Shown here: positions 26,556 through 34,811 of the stretch, in pieces
Layout of the letters: every line of letters begins with the position of its first letter
Position numbering within the stretch: position 1 is the stretch's first letter
Assembly (NCBI GenBank): GCA_029237775.1
Contig: JAQZBR010000002.1
Span: forward strand, 186,001-250,000
Length of the DNA stretch: 64,000 nucleotides
Reading direction: 5' to 3'
Source of the DNA: Bacteroidota bacterium
GTDB taxonomy: Bacteria; Bacteroidota; Bacteroidia; 2-12-FULL-35-15
Position numbers and translations under genes: made by a program
Notes under the pieces: generated by a model
Told to the model about the DNA's origin: nothing
Database searches by the model: none
What the model saw: the letters and a program-made list of their open reading frames with translations, nothing else

Positions 26556-27857
26556 CTATTTCTTCAGCTTTAAAAAATCATCCCAATATCTTTCCTGCGT
26601 CATATCCTCCCAATGGATCAAATAATAACGGTATTGATAAGTCTGGAATTGACAAAGTCCAATCAGAAGAACAATCAAGGGAATCAAAACAAGCCTTCTT
26701 ATAGCTCTGGAAGACTTCTGTAAAAGGATGCTCAGTATCAATGCAAACAAAGTAAGATAATCAACGAATACCCTTCCAGAAAAACTTCCTCCATACCACC
26801 AGTTCCACCACGAAGAGAGAACATATGTAATTGTGCAAAAGAAGAAGATGAAAGAATAGAATTCAAATTTCTTTTTCTTGTACAAGAACCAGAGTCCGCC
26901 CAAAGCAATTAAATACAGTGGAGTATAAAGGAACAAGCCTTTTTTGTAACTGAAGAGGATGCTGAAAAAATGAGGATTCCCGCAATCAAAATATTCTCCG
27001 GGATAAGAATCCACCCAGAAAGAGCCGGTTGAGATCTTATAGATCAAAGGCTGAATGAACATGATAAGCAACATGGAAATAATACCAACGATGAAAGCAG
27101 GCAAGTTTTTCTTGACGGTATTCAGACTGGTGAAGAAGGGATAATAATCTCCGGCAAGAAATGGAACAGCAACCAGGATCAACAGATTTGCGGGCCTGAT
27201 CAGGAAAATTATCCCGAGCAAAAGCATTGATATAATAATCGAACGGATCTCCGGTTTTATAAATTGTTTTTTCAGGAAATAGCAGAACATCGAAATAAAA
27301 GCGAAAGAATAAATATGCGACATCCCCATCTCACAAACAGAGTAGAAGAAGAGATTCGTTCCAAAAAGTATCGCTATGATCGTTATGCCCCTGATCTGAT
27401 CCTTCGTATTATACAGTTTCAAAAGCTTATTCATAAACCACAAACCGATGAACAGATAGCAGAGTCCTGCCAACGTTATTGCGAGCATATAGACGCGGGA
27501 GTATCCATCAGCTTCTTGCCCTGAAATGATGCTGATCAAATGTGCTGAGAGAAAAAATGGTAATTGTGCGACCGCTGTGCCGCAAAAATATTTATTGACT
27601 GCCTTCCCATTCTGAAGGACGGTCCGGTATTCGTAATTGAAGGGTGTATTGTATTTCTTTTTTTCTATTGTATCATAGAAAGTAAAATTAAGATCCTGGT
27701 AAATGAATGTAGCCGGAAGATAAGCGTAATACCCCCGCGCATCAGCTTCAATAATATTCTGCCATTTATCTTTACCCCAGTGAATGTTTGTGGTGACGAA
27801 CAAACAAAGGATAATTGAAAGAAGGATAACGATTTTTGGGCCCAGGAGCTTTTGCAT
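26556..27857 (-). CDS. Multi-spanning membrane protein, GT-C glycosyltransferase-like
   Basis: A 433-residue integral membrane protein with about ten or more hydrophobic segments. After the first membrane helix comes a loop with acidic residues (EADARGYYAYLPATFIY), the place where GT-C glycosyltransferases keep their catalytic Asp/Glu. Further signs are alternating long helices and basic loops such as FLIRPANLLILVAVPFL. A lipid-linked sugar transferase is the best guess, but I see no family-specific motif beyond that and it could be another polytopic protein. It follows the MmcQ/YjbR gene by 4 bases, probably in one transcript. Confidence 0.6.
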   Translation of the reverse strand: MQKLLGPKIVILLSIILCLFVTTNIHWGKDKWQNIIEADARGYYAYLPATFIYQDLNFTFYDTIEKKKYNTPFNYEYRTVLQNGKAVNKYFCGTAVAQLPFFLSAHLISIISGQEADGYSRVYMLAITLAGLCYLFIGLWFMNKLLKLYNTKDQIRGITIIAILFGTNLFFYSVCEMGMSHIYSFAFISMFCYFLKKQFIKPEIRSIIISMLLLGIIFLIRPANLLILVAVPFLAGDYYPFFTSLNTVKKNLPAFIVGIISMLLIMFIQPLIYKISTGSFWVDSYPGEYFDCGNPHFFSILFSYKKGLFLYTPLYLIALGGLWFLYKKKKFEFYSFIFFFCTITYVLSSWWNWWYGGSFSGRVFVDYLTLFALILSILLQKSSRAIRRLVLIPLIVLLIGLCQFQTYQYRYYLIHWEDMTQERYWDDFLKLKK

Positions 27858-27861
27858 GGTT

Positions 27862-28206
27862 TTATAATCCTAACTCTTTCAAAACTTTTTTAGGTAATTG
27901 GGCTTTGATCAGTTCATAGGATTGCCTGATATAATGTTCCCACTCTTTTTTAGTGAATCGGCCCGGTTTCTCAATCAGGATCCATTTGTATCTGCCGACA
28001 TACGGAGCAGAAATAATATTCTCTGAATTGATAAGCTCCTCAAATTCTTCGTCTTTTACTTTTAGAGAAACAGTCATCGGAGGTTGTAAGCCTGTCACAC
28101 AAAACATTTTTTTTCCAATATTAAAGCAAAGATCGTTTCCCCATTTTATATCTTCTGTAATTCCGGGAAGGCTTTTGCAAAAAGTTTGTAGCTGTTCGAT
28201 GTTCAT
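27862..28206 (-). CDS. MmcQ/YjbR family protein
   Basis: A 114-residue protein of the MmcQ/YjbR family, whose fold resembles the CyaY/double-wing DNA-binding type. Landmarks are CKSLPGITEDIKWGNDLCFNIGKKMFCV near the start, SLKVKDEEFEELI in the middle and YKWILIEKPGRFTKKEWEHYIRQSYELI at the end. Members are often called DNA-binding but a cellular role has not been established. It lies between the mgtC-like and GT-C-like genes on the same strand with short gaps. Confidence 0.88.
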   Translation of the reverse strand: MNIEQLQTFCKSLPGITEDIKWGNDLCFNIGKKMFCVTGLQPPMTVSLKVKDEEFEELINSENIISAPYVGRYKWILIEKPGRFTKKEWEHYIRQSYELIKAQLPKKVLKELGL

Positions 28207-28232
28207 TTGTTCTTGTTATTTAGAGATGAGCT

Positions 28233-28721
28233 TCAATCCTTTTTTTCCGGTGGGTTATGTTTATCAACTAGTTTTTGCTTCCATCTTAAATACCATTTAA
28301 ATCTGTAAAGCGATAGTAAAAAATAAAGGATGACTGTACCTGCTGATGCAATAAAATACATATCGAGACCAACTGCCACACCAAGTGCGGCTGTACACCA
28401 TGCGGTGGCTGCGGTTGTGAGTCCTTGAGAGGAGCCGGCTTCGTCATTACGGTAAATGATCCCTGCACCCAAAAAGCCTACACCGGTAATGATATTAGCA
28501 ATGATCCGTGATTCTGCAGTTCCGTCACCCGACATGTGTGCGCCTATGCAGGTAAAAATTGCTGAGCCAATGCAGACTGCAGCATAAGTTCTGATACCCG
28601 CATCTTTACCGTGCCTTTCACGGTCAAGGCCGATAACCGCGCCAAGGAGCAAGGCAAATAAAATTTTAAAAACTATTATTAATTCAAAAGAGAATTCTTT
28701 ATAGATCGCGTTTGTGTCCAT
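28233..28721 (-). CDS. MgtC/SapB family membrane protein
   Basis: A 162-residue inner-membrane protein with about five hydrophobic segments. The family signature is present: FALLLGAVIGLDRERHGKDAGIRTYAAVCIGSA, then ANIITGVGFLGAGIIYRNDE and GLTTAATAWCTAALGVAVGL. MgtC proteins affect Mg2+ homeostasis or F-type ATPase activity in other bacteria. ATG at 28721 is preferred over GTG at 28730. The C-terminal cytoplasmic ACT-like domain of long MgtC forms is absent, as in SapB-type members. It is first in a run of three minus-strand genes. Confidence 0.92.
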   Translation of the reverse strand: MDTNAIYKEFSFELIIVFKILFALLLGAVIGLDRERHGKDAGIRTYAAVCIGSAIFTCIGAHMSGDGTAESRIIANIITGVGFLGAGIIYRNDEAGSSQGLTTAATAWCTAALGVAVGLDMYFIASAGTVILYFLLSLYRFKWYLRWKQKLVDKHNPPEKKD

Positions 28722-28858
28722 TTCTACCACTTTAAATTTAATTTTCTGTATTCCTTTTATCGGGTTAAGATTACTTCTTCAAAATGCTCATCCGTCTCGA
28801 AAGCTATCGTGAAACCCTCCGTATACCCTTTAACGAACTTTTAACCTTTAACCTTTTC

Positions 28859-31800
28859 TTAATGATCAACTCCGCAACCATCCATATAACTATTCGTTTC
28901 CTCATGCCATGGGAAATTGTTATTTGATTTAGCATTTTCCCAATAGAACTTACCATGCTTCACATCATAGTTTCCGATCTCATTCATGGTTTCAGCATCG
29001 TACAATCTACCATTCACCATCACGTATTTTATACTTTCTGAATTACGGATATCTTCAAGCGGATTCTTATCCATTACAATTAAATCAGCCAGTTTTCCTT
29101 TTTCTAAGGAACCTATCTGATCATCCATCCCGATATAATGTGCCCCGTTCGTTGTAGCACAACGAATTGCTTCAAGTGGAGTCATTCCGCCCATCTGAAG
29201 CATCCATAATTCCCAGTGAGCGCCAATGCCCTGAATCTGTCCATGAGACCCAAGATTTACTTTTACACCTGCATCAGTCAGTTTTTTGCATGATCTTGAA
29301 ACGGCCATAAACCCATTTTCAAATTCTTCGTCCGGACTCATCTTCCGGTGACGTGATCGTGAATCAATGATCACGCGCGGAAAGAAATTTAAAAGTCGTT
29401 TGTTTTCCCAAACGTTGGTTTTCTGATACCAGTAATTTTCTCCCATCATAGCGCCATAACAAACGATCAGGGTAGGAGTGTAGCCGGTTTTGCTTGCCGA
29501 CCATAATTTGATAACATCATTGCTTAATTCAGGGATGGGAATATTGTGTTCGATGCCTGTGTGTCCGTCAATGATCTCACTCATGTTATGATAAAAAGTT
29601 GATCCTCCTTCAGGAACGACCATCACCTGTAAATCACGTGCAGCCTGAATTACTTGCTGACGCTGCTCTCTCCGCGGCTGGTTGTAGCTTTTTACAGAGA
29701 ACGCTCCGAATGCTTTTGTTCTTGCAATGTGTGAGCGTGCATCATCAGGGCTATTGATCACGGCTTTGAAGTCTCCTTCAGCTCCGTACAGAATAGTTCC
29801 CGTTGAAAAGATTCGTGGCCCAACCATATAACCGGCCTTTACCATTTCTGATTGTGAGAATACCATCTCAGAATTGGAAGAAGGATCGTGTGTTGTAGTA
29901 ACTCCGTAAGCCAGATTAGAATAGTAGCTCCATTGCTTTTGAGGGCTCGGACCCAAACGCCATGTGCTTAAGTGTGAGTGCACATCAACCATTCCGGGCA
30001 TTATTGTTTTTCCTTTGCAGTCGATGGTTTTAACATCAGCCGGGACCTTTACTTCGTCAGCTTTCCCGATCGATTCTATTTTATTTTCATTGATAATGAT
30101 CGTTCCGTTCTCGATCACTTCATCAGCTTTCATCGTAATGATTCTCGCATTTGTAAAAGCAATTCGACCTTTTGGCTTATCGGAAGCTAACTGAAGATTC
30201 ACCTTCACACCTACAGAATCCATCGGTGCCGACTTTTCAGGCGAGCCTTCCAGAAAAGTGAAATGATCTTTCATCACTGTTGTGAAATATTCATCACTGT
30301 AAGTCCAGTGAATTTTTTTGCTGTCGGAGCTCCACTCAAGATTCAATCCTGCATCCTTCGCGATCTGCGTTACAGGGACACTTCCCATTTGTGCGCTCAG
30401 ATCAAGCGGCTTTCCGGAATGAGGATAGGCAGCAACATACACTTTGAATAATTCAATAAAGGCGATCCATTTTCCATCGGGACTAGGCACAACAGAGGTT
30501 GCATGCTTGGAAGTGAAATCGGTGCGGAGCTCTTTTCCTTCAACCGAGATGCTCTTATATGTTTTGTCTTCACCCTCGAAGCTTTGAAAGAACACACGAT
30601 CATTTCCGATGAACCGGGGATCCGCACCATCTTTCGATAAAAGCTTAGGCTGAGCACCTGCTTTATTTTCGATCAGATAGATTCCGGGTTTAACACTGTT
30701 TGTAAAACCAAGATGATCATTCCCTTCTTCCTTCTGATAAACGATCCATTTTCCATCTGCGGATAAGCGTGGAGTGCGATAGATGCCTTTTTCAAATGTG
30801 ATCTTTACAGCTTTTTTTGTTTTCACATTCATCGTGTAAACAGCGCCCATTTCTTCATCATTCCAGGTGGTGTAAACTATTTCATCCCCCTTCGAAGCGA
30901 AAGATGGCTCAAACTCAAATGCCTTGTTAGTACTTGTTAATCTAACCGGGTCACCAGCAGGAAGATCTTTTTTCCATAAGTATCCCACAGAATTGAACAC
31001 GAGTGTTTTTTCATCTGCGGAAGCAGTTGCGTTGCGGATCACCTTTACGTTGAATTTATCCGGAGCTACCTCCTGTCTGAAATGCAATGCCTCAACGATA
31101 TTATGTTTTGAATGAACTGTAAAAGGAATTTCTGCAGCCGTATTTTTAGTGATATCAACATTTAAAATTTTGCCGTGAGCCCAGATGATAATATGCGATG
31201 CATCGAGCCAGTTGTAATTGCTGTAAACACCGAAGATCGCCCAAGCCTCCTGCTGATCTTTACTAAGCTTGTCATATACCGGCCATTCTTCACCTGTTTC
31301 AAGATTGCGGAGATATAACACAGTTAATGTTCTCACGCGTTTTACGAAAGCCAGTGTTTTACCATCCTTCGAGATCTGCGGCCTGAAAGCTCCGCCCGGA
31401 CCACCGGTAACTACCTCTGTTTCTCCTGTGGTTCTGTCGAAACGTTTGATCACATAGATCTGGCTATTCGGATCCTTATCATACTGAAAGAATCCTCCCG
31501 GATACATGTCCTCACTGTAATAGATGTAACGTCCGTCAGGAGAGATACAAGGTTCACCTGCGTCCTGCTGCGCATTCTTTTTAATGGTAAGCTGAATTCC
31601 TTCGCCACCGGAAATATGATACATCCACATTTCGCCTGCACCCAATGAGCGGGTAGAGGAGAAGTGCTTTTTTGCTATGATGTATTGTCCGTCCGGAGCC
31701 CATACTGCGTTATTCACCAATCTGAAATTTTCTTTTGTGATTTGTTTCGCATCTGAGCCATCGGTATTCATCATCCAGATATTATCACCGCCACCTGCAT

Positions 31801-32113
31801 CGCTGGTGAAGGAGATCTTTTTGCCGTCAGCACTGAACCTCGGCTGCACTTCATAAGGGAAGCCGCTTCGCAGTGTTTTAGCTTCACCTCCTGAAAGGGG
31901 CATGGAGTATATGTCGCCAAGCAGGTCGAACACAATGGTTTTACCGTCAGGACTCACATCCAGACCCATCCATGTTCCCTCGTTGGTTGTTATTTCGACT
32001 TCGGAAATGTTTCCTTTCGGAGCGGAGACATCCCATTTCTTTTCTTCTTTTTCCTGTGCAATCAGGGTGATGCTGCAAAATGAAGCAGCGAGCAGTAATT
32101 GATAAGATTTCAT
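28859..32113 (-). CDS. Exported beta-propeller/amidohydrolase fusion protein
   Basis: A 1084-residue protein with signal peptide MKSYQLLLAASFCSITLIAQ. The N-terminal two thirds hold WD40/TolB-like propeller blades (VSPDGKTIVFDLLGDIYSMPLSGGEAK, FSADGKKISFTSDAGG, ISPDGRYIYYSED, LSADGKWIVYQKEEG). From about 680 an amidohydrolase domain follows: RIITMKADEVIENGTIIINENKIESIG, the metal site GMVDVHSHLS (His-X-His), HTGIEHNIP, NLGSHGQ and GSLEKGKLADLIVMDKNPLEDI. The family acts on imidazolonepropionate-, dipeptide- or ring-amide-type bonds; the substrate here is unknown. The propeller may feed peptides to the hydrolase as in tricorn-like proteins, which is inference. Likely periplasmic. Confidence 0.92.
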   Translation of the reverse strand: MKSYQLLLAASFCSITLIAQEKEEKKWDVSAPKGNISEVEITTNEGTWMGLDVSPDGKTIVFDLLGDIYSMPLSGGEAKTLRSGFPYEVQPRFSADGKKISFTSDAGGGDNIWMMNTDGSDAKQITKENFRLVNNAVWAPDGQYIIAKKHFSSTRSLGAGEMWMYHISGGEGIQLTIKKNAQQDAGEPCISPDGRYIYYSEDMYPGGFFQYDKDPNSQIYVIKRFDRTTGETEVVTGGPGGAFRPQISKDGKTLAFVKRVRTLTVLYLRNLETGEEWPVYDKLSKDQQEAWAIFGVYSNYNWLDASHIIIWAHGKILNVDITKNTAAEIPFTVHSKHNIVEALHFRQEVAPDKFNVKVIRNATASADEKTLVFNSVGYLWKKDLPAGDPVRLTSTNKAFEFEPSFASKGDEIVYTTWNDEEMGAVYTMNVKTKKAVKITFEKGIYRTPRLSADGKWIVYQKEEGNDHLGFTNSVKPGIYLIENKAGAQPKLLSKDGADPRFIGNDRVFFQSFEGEDKTYKSISVEGKELRTDFTSKHATSVVPSPDGKWIAFIELFKVYVAAYPHSGKPLDLSAQMGSVPVTQIAKDAGLNLEWSSDSKKIHWTYSDEYFTTVMKDHFTFLEGSPEKSAPMDSVGVKVNLQLASDKPKGRIAFTNARIITMKADEVIENGTIIINENKIESIGKADEVKVPADVKTIDCKGKTIMPGMVDVHSHLSTWRLGPSPQKQWSYYSNLAYGVTTTHDPSSNSEMVFSQSEMVKAGYMVGPRIFSTGTILYGAEGDFKAVINSPDDARSHIARTKAFGAFSVKSYNQPRREQRQQVIQAARDLQVMVVPEGGSTFYHNMSEIIDGHTGIEHNIPIPELSNDVIKLWSASKTGYTPTLIVCYGAMMGENYWYQKTNVWENKRLLNFFPRVIIDSRSRHRKMSPDEEFENGFMAVSRSCKKLTDAGVKVNLGSHGQIQGIGAHWELWMLQMGGMTPLEAIRCATTNGAHYIGMDDQIGSLEKGKLADLIVMDKNPLEDIRNSESIKYVMVNGRLYDAETMNEIGNYDVKHGKFYWENAKSNNNFPWHEETNSYMDGCGVDH

Positions 32114-32190
32114 TGTGTAAATGTTGGAAGCTCTAAATAAGGAATAATTATTCAGATTTTAGAGAAAATGTGATGATTGGTACACATACC

Positions 32191-32298
32191 TTCTTTTCTC
32201 TTAAAAGAAAAGAAGCAAAAGTTCAAGAAAGCATAATCGCAGCCCGCAAGCTACACGGCATCGTATGCTTTCAAGGCTTTCGCGCGTCTTCGTAGTTG
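32191..32298 (+). repeat. Structured intergenic element, copy D1 (short form)
   Basis: AT-rich stem CTTTTCT/AGAAAAG (32193-32199, 32206-32212) with loop CTTAAA; arms GAAAGCATA (32227-32235) and TATGCTTTC (32264-32272), a perfect 9-bp pair around CACGGCATCG; it ends in CGCGCGTCTTCG. D1 and D2 fill the 463-base gap between the amidohydrolase and the small ORF at 32577. Confidence 0.75.
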
Positions 32299-32363
32299 TA
32301 ATAAATATTCCTGAGGCTTAGGTGACACAGAGTTCGGATTTCTAAACGTATTTGTATTTCTAT

Positions 32364-32543
32364 TCGAAGTAGCGGGTGGGATTGATCGGACGCGATGCCG
32401 AGGAGCGGTGAACAGCAATTTTCGTAAAAATCTTAGCAGGAGCTTTAGTTCTCCTGCTTTAGATTTTAAGAAAATTCGGAGAGGAGCGGAGGAATCGTCC
32501 GATCTTGAATTTTTGTTTCTTTTGTTTCAAGACAAAAGAAAGT
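32364..32543 (-). repeat. Structured intergenic element, copy D2 (long form, opposite orientation to D1)
   Basis: On the minus strand it is a near copy of element C: AT-rich stem at 32519-32525/32532-32538, arms GATCGGACG (32384-32392) and CGTCCGATC (32496-32504), and the same nested hairpin with an AGCAGGAG/CTCCTGCT core. D1 and D2 meet with their GTCTTCG-type ends facing each other. Confidence 0.78.
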
Positions 32544-32576
32544 TTAAAATAGTTAGGAAAGCCCTATCTTCGCTCC

Positions 32577-32723
32577 ATGAAAAAGTCAATTTTTAAGCTT
32601 TTAGCCAAAATAAACAAGGCTATTTTGCCGAAATACTACAAAAAAGACCTGAAAAACCTTAAAAAGTGGGAGCAGGCCATCATTGGCTATAAGTATTGGG
32701 TAACAATCAATGCGCTCGATTAA
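32577..32723 (+). CDS. Conserved small basic protein (48 aa; the kind often auto-named 'SsrA-binding protein')
   Basis: A 48-residue ORF, MKKSIFKLLAKINKAILPKY to WVTINALD, very basic in its first two thirds. As I recall, Bacteroidota genomes carry a short conserved protein of this form (MKK.LFKLLAKINK..LP, then a K-rich stretch, then AIIG...YVT..ALD), often misnamed 'SsrA-binding protein'; I could not check this. It is not the real SmpB, which is about 150 residues. A TATCTTCG box (one mismatch to TAnnTTTG) at 32565-32572 lies only 4 bases before the ATG. rpmE follows 162 bases downstream. The function is unknown. Confidence 0.72.
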   Translation: MKKSIFKLLAKINKAILPKYYKKDLKNLKKWEQAIIGYKYWVTINALD

Positions 32724-32744
32724 TTGGATAATTTGTGCGGAAGG

Positions 32745-32770
32745 TCATCCTGAACTTGTTTCAGGATCTG
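32745..32770 (+). repeat. Dispersed 26-base hairpin repeat (CCTGAACTTGTTTCAGG core)
   Basis: The core CCTGAAC.TTGTTTCAGG folds into a short hairpin. Identical copies lie at 50091-50116 and, inverted, at 56348-56373. Confidence 0.85.
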
Positions 32771-32828
32771 CCGGTTGTAGCATATAGATCAACATTCCGC
32801 CACCCGAACAAAAAAATGTCAAAAAATA

Positions 32829-32858
32829 TTGCAGATTTAATACAATTATGTATCTTTG
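32829..32858 (+). promoter_or_regulatory. Promoter of rpmE
   Basis: TTG (32829-32831), a 19-base spacer, then TATCTTTG (32851-32858): both Bacteroidota -33 and -7 elements with normal spacing. The ATG follows 27 bases later. Confidence 0.75.
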
Positions 32859-32885
32859 CAATCCGAAATTAAAAATAGAATTAAG

Positions 32886-33134
32886 ATGAAACCAGGAATT
32901 CACCCAGAAAATTACCGTTTAGTGGTATTTAAAGATATGAGTAATGATTACTCTTTCATAACTAAATCATGTGTTGATACAAAAGAGACTATCAAATGGG
33001 AAGATGGTAATGAGTATCCAGTTGTAAAGTTGGAGATCTCTCATATGAGCCATCCTTTTTACACAGGTAAAGTTAAATTGGTGGATACAGCAGGACGTGT
33101 GGATAAATTCCGTAACCGTTATACTAAGAAATAA
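32886..33134 (+). CDS. rpmE2: 50S ribosomal protein L31 type B
   Basis: An 82-residue L31 of the large ribosomal subunit. It starts [20 protein letters not shown] and contains [25 protein letters not shown] and [14 protein letters not shown]. The CXXC zinc-binding pair of type A L31 is missing (a single Cys, in KSCVDTKE), so this is the zinc-independent form normal in Bacteroidota. A longer reading frame begins upstream at 32856 but overlaps the promoter box, so the ATG at 32886 is the start. Confidence 0.97.
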   Translation: MKPGIHPENYRLVVFKDMSNDYSFITKSCVDTKETIKWEDGNEYPVVKLEISHMSHPFYTGKVKLVDTAGRVDKFRNRYTKK

Positions 33135-33157
33135 TCTTATAAAGTGTATTGTACAAG

Positions 33158-33188
33158 ATCCCTTTCCGGAAACGGAAGGGGATTTTTG
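33158..33188 (+). terminator. Rho-independent terminator of rpmE
   Basis: Stem ATCCCTTTCCG/CGGAAGGGGAT with GAAA-type loop and T5 (33158-33187). It ends 14 bases before the stop of the convergent gene. Confidence 0.88.
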
Positions 33189-33201
33189 TTTTTATTAACT
33201 T

Positions 33202-33993
33202 TTACTTCTTTGTCTTAGTGCTTTTTGTATTGATAAAACTGTAGCCAACTGAAATTCCAAGATCTTTTACTTTCAATTCATCGCTTTCCTGTCCGAATAG
33301 CTGATGGCCTGTTAGCCGTAAGTCAACATAAAGAATTTTTTTGTTTTTCAGGTAAAAGTTATATCCGATTCCGGTCAGAAGCCCATTCTGGCCTTTGTTG
33401 TTAAGCTGATGTTTGTTGTATTCTGTAGTACCTTGACCATCACTTTGTCCGCCCCATGAAGCGGTCATAGTGGAGTGCCATTTATACGAGACTGTCCCAG
33501 TCATAAATTTTGCACTTTCATAGGCGGTATAGGCTCCGAAATCGATAAAAAGAGCATGTTTTTTACCAATATAAAATCTGTTTATGAAAGAAAAATCGAA
33601 CTTTTGAATATTCAATGTGTAATTATAATTAGTACTGCCATAAAACGCTTGGCCATTAGAAAGAGTTGAATAAGCTAATTCCTGTGAGGAGATCGCAAAT
33701 CCAGGTTCTATAACAAATGCATAAACATTGTTTTTACCTACAATGGCTAATTGCAAAGCAACTGATTCAAAGATTCCTCTTTTTGAATCATTAGTATACT
33801 GGTATTTGGGTTTTTGATGGTTGAATTTATTCTGCATGTTCTCAAAAACAGTTCGAAAAGGTTTGGAGGTTATACCTCCACCTATCTTTCCTGATAGTTC
33901 CAAATGCATTCGATTAACTCTGTTGCAATCCGCCTCCTGAGCTCCTAAAAGATATGATATTGTTAACAAGTAAATCATTGATATAATTCTCAT
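33202..33993 (-). CDS. Outer-membrane barrel-like protein, tandem paralogue 3
   Basis: A 263-residue exported protein of a family I do not recognise. Signal peptide 1-18 (ends YLLGAQ). Shared landmarks with the two upstream genes are MHLELSGKIGGGITS near the N-terminus, ESVALQLAIVGKNNVYAFVIEPGFAISSQ, the strand pair KFDFSFINRFYIGKKHALFIDFGAYTAYES, and a C-terminal block NKGQNGLLTGIGYNFYLKNKKILYVDLRLTGHQLFGQ followed by KDLGISVGYSF. Alternating polar/aromatic strands and an aromatic strand end suggest a small outer-membrane barrel. It ends with a Lys/Thr tail (NTKSTKTKK) absent from paralogue 2. It is last of three genes 14 bases apart. Confidence 0.72.
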   Translation of the reverse strand: MRIISMIYLLTISYLLGAQEADCNRVNRMHLELSGKIGGGITSKPFRTVFENMQNKFNHQKPKYQYTNDSKRGIFESVALQLAIVGKNNVYAFVIEPGFAISSQELAYSTLSNGQAFYGSTNYNYTLNIQKFDFSFINRFYIGKKHALFIDFGAYTAYESAKFMTGTVSYKWHSTMTASWGGQSDGQGTTEYNKHQLNNKGQNGLLTGIGYNFYLKNKKILYVDLRLTGHQLFGQESDELKVKDLGISVGYSFINTKSTKTKK

Positions 33994-34007
33994 GGGTAGA
34001 ATATCGT

Positions 34008-34811
34008 TTAGTTGCCAATGAAAGTGTAAACTAACGATAATCCCAGTTCGCGAACTCTAAGTGGATCTGCGTTCTGTCCGAATAACTGGTGTACAGTAAC
34101 CCGAAGATCAATAAAAAGCACCTTGTTGTTTTTCAGAAAAAAGTTGCACCCCAATCCTGTCAAAGCCCCATTTTGACCTTTATTAAGTAAAGTGTGACGG
34201 TCATATTCAACCATAGCTGTAAAACTCTGATTTGAGGGATGTGATTGTGATACGTTAGATACGTAGTCGTGTTCAACGGTTCCTGATATGAATTTCGAGG
34301 TTTCATATGCTGTGTAAAAACCAAAATTCAAGTAGAAGGAATGCTTCCTGTCAATAAACAATTTAGGTATGATTGCCAATTCTAATTTTTGAACGTGCAA
34401 TGAGTAATCACAGCGATCAGCATAAGACGCTGCTTGGCTACCCGTGCCTAACGAGTATTTCAAATGCTGAGAAGACATTGTAAAACCCGGCTCTAGAACC
34501 AGTGCTATATTACTTTTTCCAGTAAGGGCTGCCTGAAACCCCAATGTTTCAAAAAAACCGTAATCGGAACCGTCATAAAAATGGATTCTGTTTCGATCAT
34601 TTTGTTCGTCTTCTAAAATCCCCCCAAGTCGTAAAAATGGACCGGATGTTATACCACCCCCAACTTTAACTGAAAGTTCAATATGCATGTGCCTGTAACT
34701 ACCGCTATCCGAAATTTGTGCATACGAAACAACGGAAATAAATAATAATAGAGATGTAAATCGTTTCTTTATCTGATATTTAAAAACTGCATTTTCTATT
34801 CTAATAATCAT
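34008..34811 (-). CDS. Outer-membrane barrel-like protein, tandem paralogue 2
   Basis: A 267-residue paralogue of its two neighbours, with MHIELSVKVGGGITSGPFLRL, FFETLGFQAALTGKSNIALVLEPGFTMSSQ, KLELAIIPKLFIDRKHSFYLNFGFYTAYETS and NKGQNGALTGLGCNFFLKNNKVLFIDLRVTVHQLFGQ. The signal sequence (KKRFTSLLLFISVVSYAQ) starts about 15 residues into the frame, so the true start may lie after ATG 34811 at a non-ATG codon. From 34811 it overlaps the end of paralogue 1 by 11 bases, consistent with translational coupling. Function unknown. Confidence 0.7.
   Translation of the reverse strand: MIIRIENAVFKYQIKKRFTSLLLFISVVSYAQISDSGSYRHMHIELSVKVGGGITSGPFLRLGGILEDEQNDRNRIHFYDGSDYGFFETLGFQAALTGKSNIALVLEPGFTMSSQHLKYSLGTGSQAASYADRCDYSLHVQKLELAIIPKLFIDRKHSFYLNFGFYTAYETSKFISGTVEHDYVSNVSQSHPSNQSFTAMVEYDRHTLLNKGQNGALTGLGCNFFLKNNKVLFIDLRVTVHQLFGQNADPLRVRELGLSLVYTFIGN

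Noticed and set aside
24393-32113. Defence island or prophage
   Set aside because: The genes here are housekeeping, signalling and membrane genes; no nuclease, integrase, restriction or phage structural gene was seen in the window.
32408-32596. A 62-codon open frame
   Set aside because: It reads through structured element D2 into the small gene in another frame.
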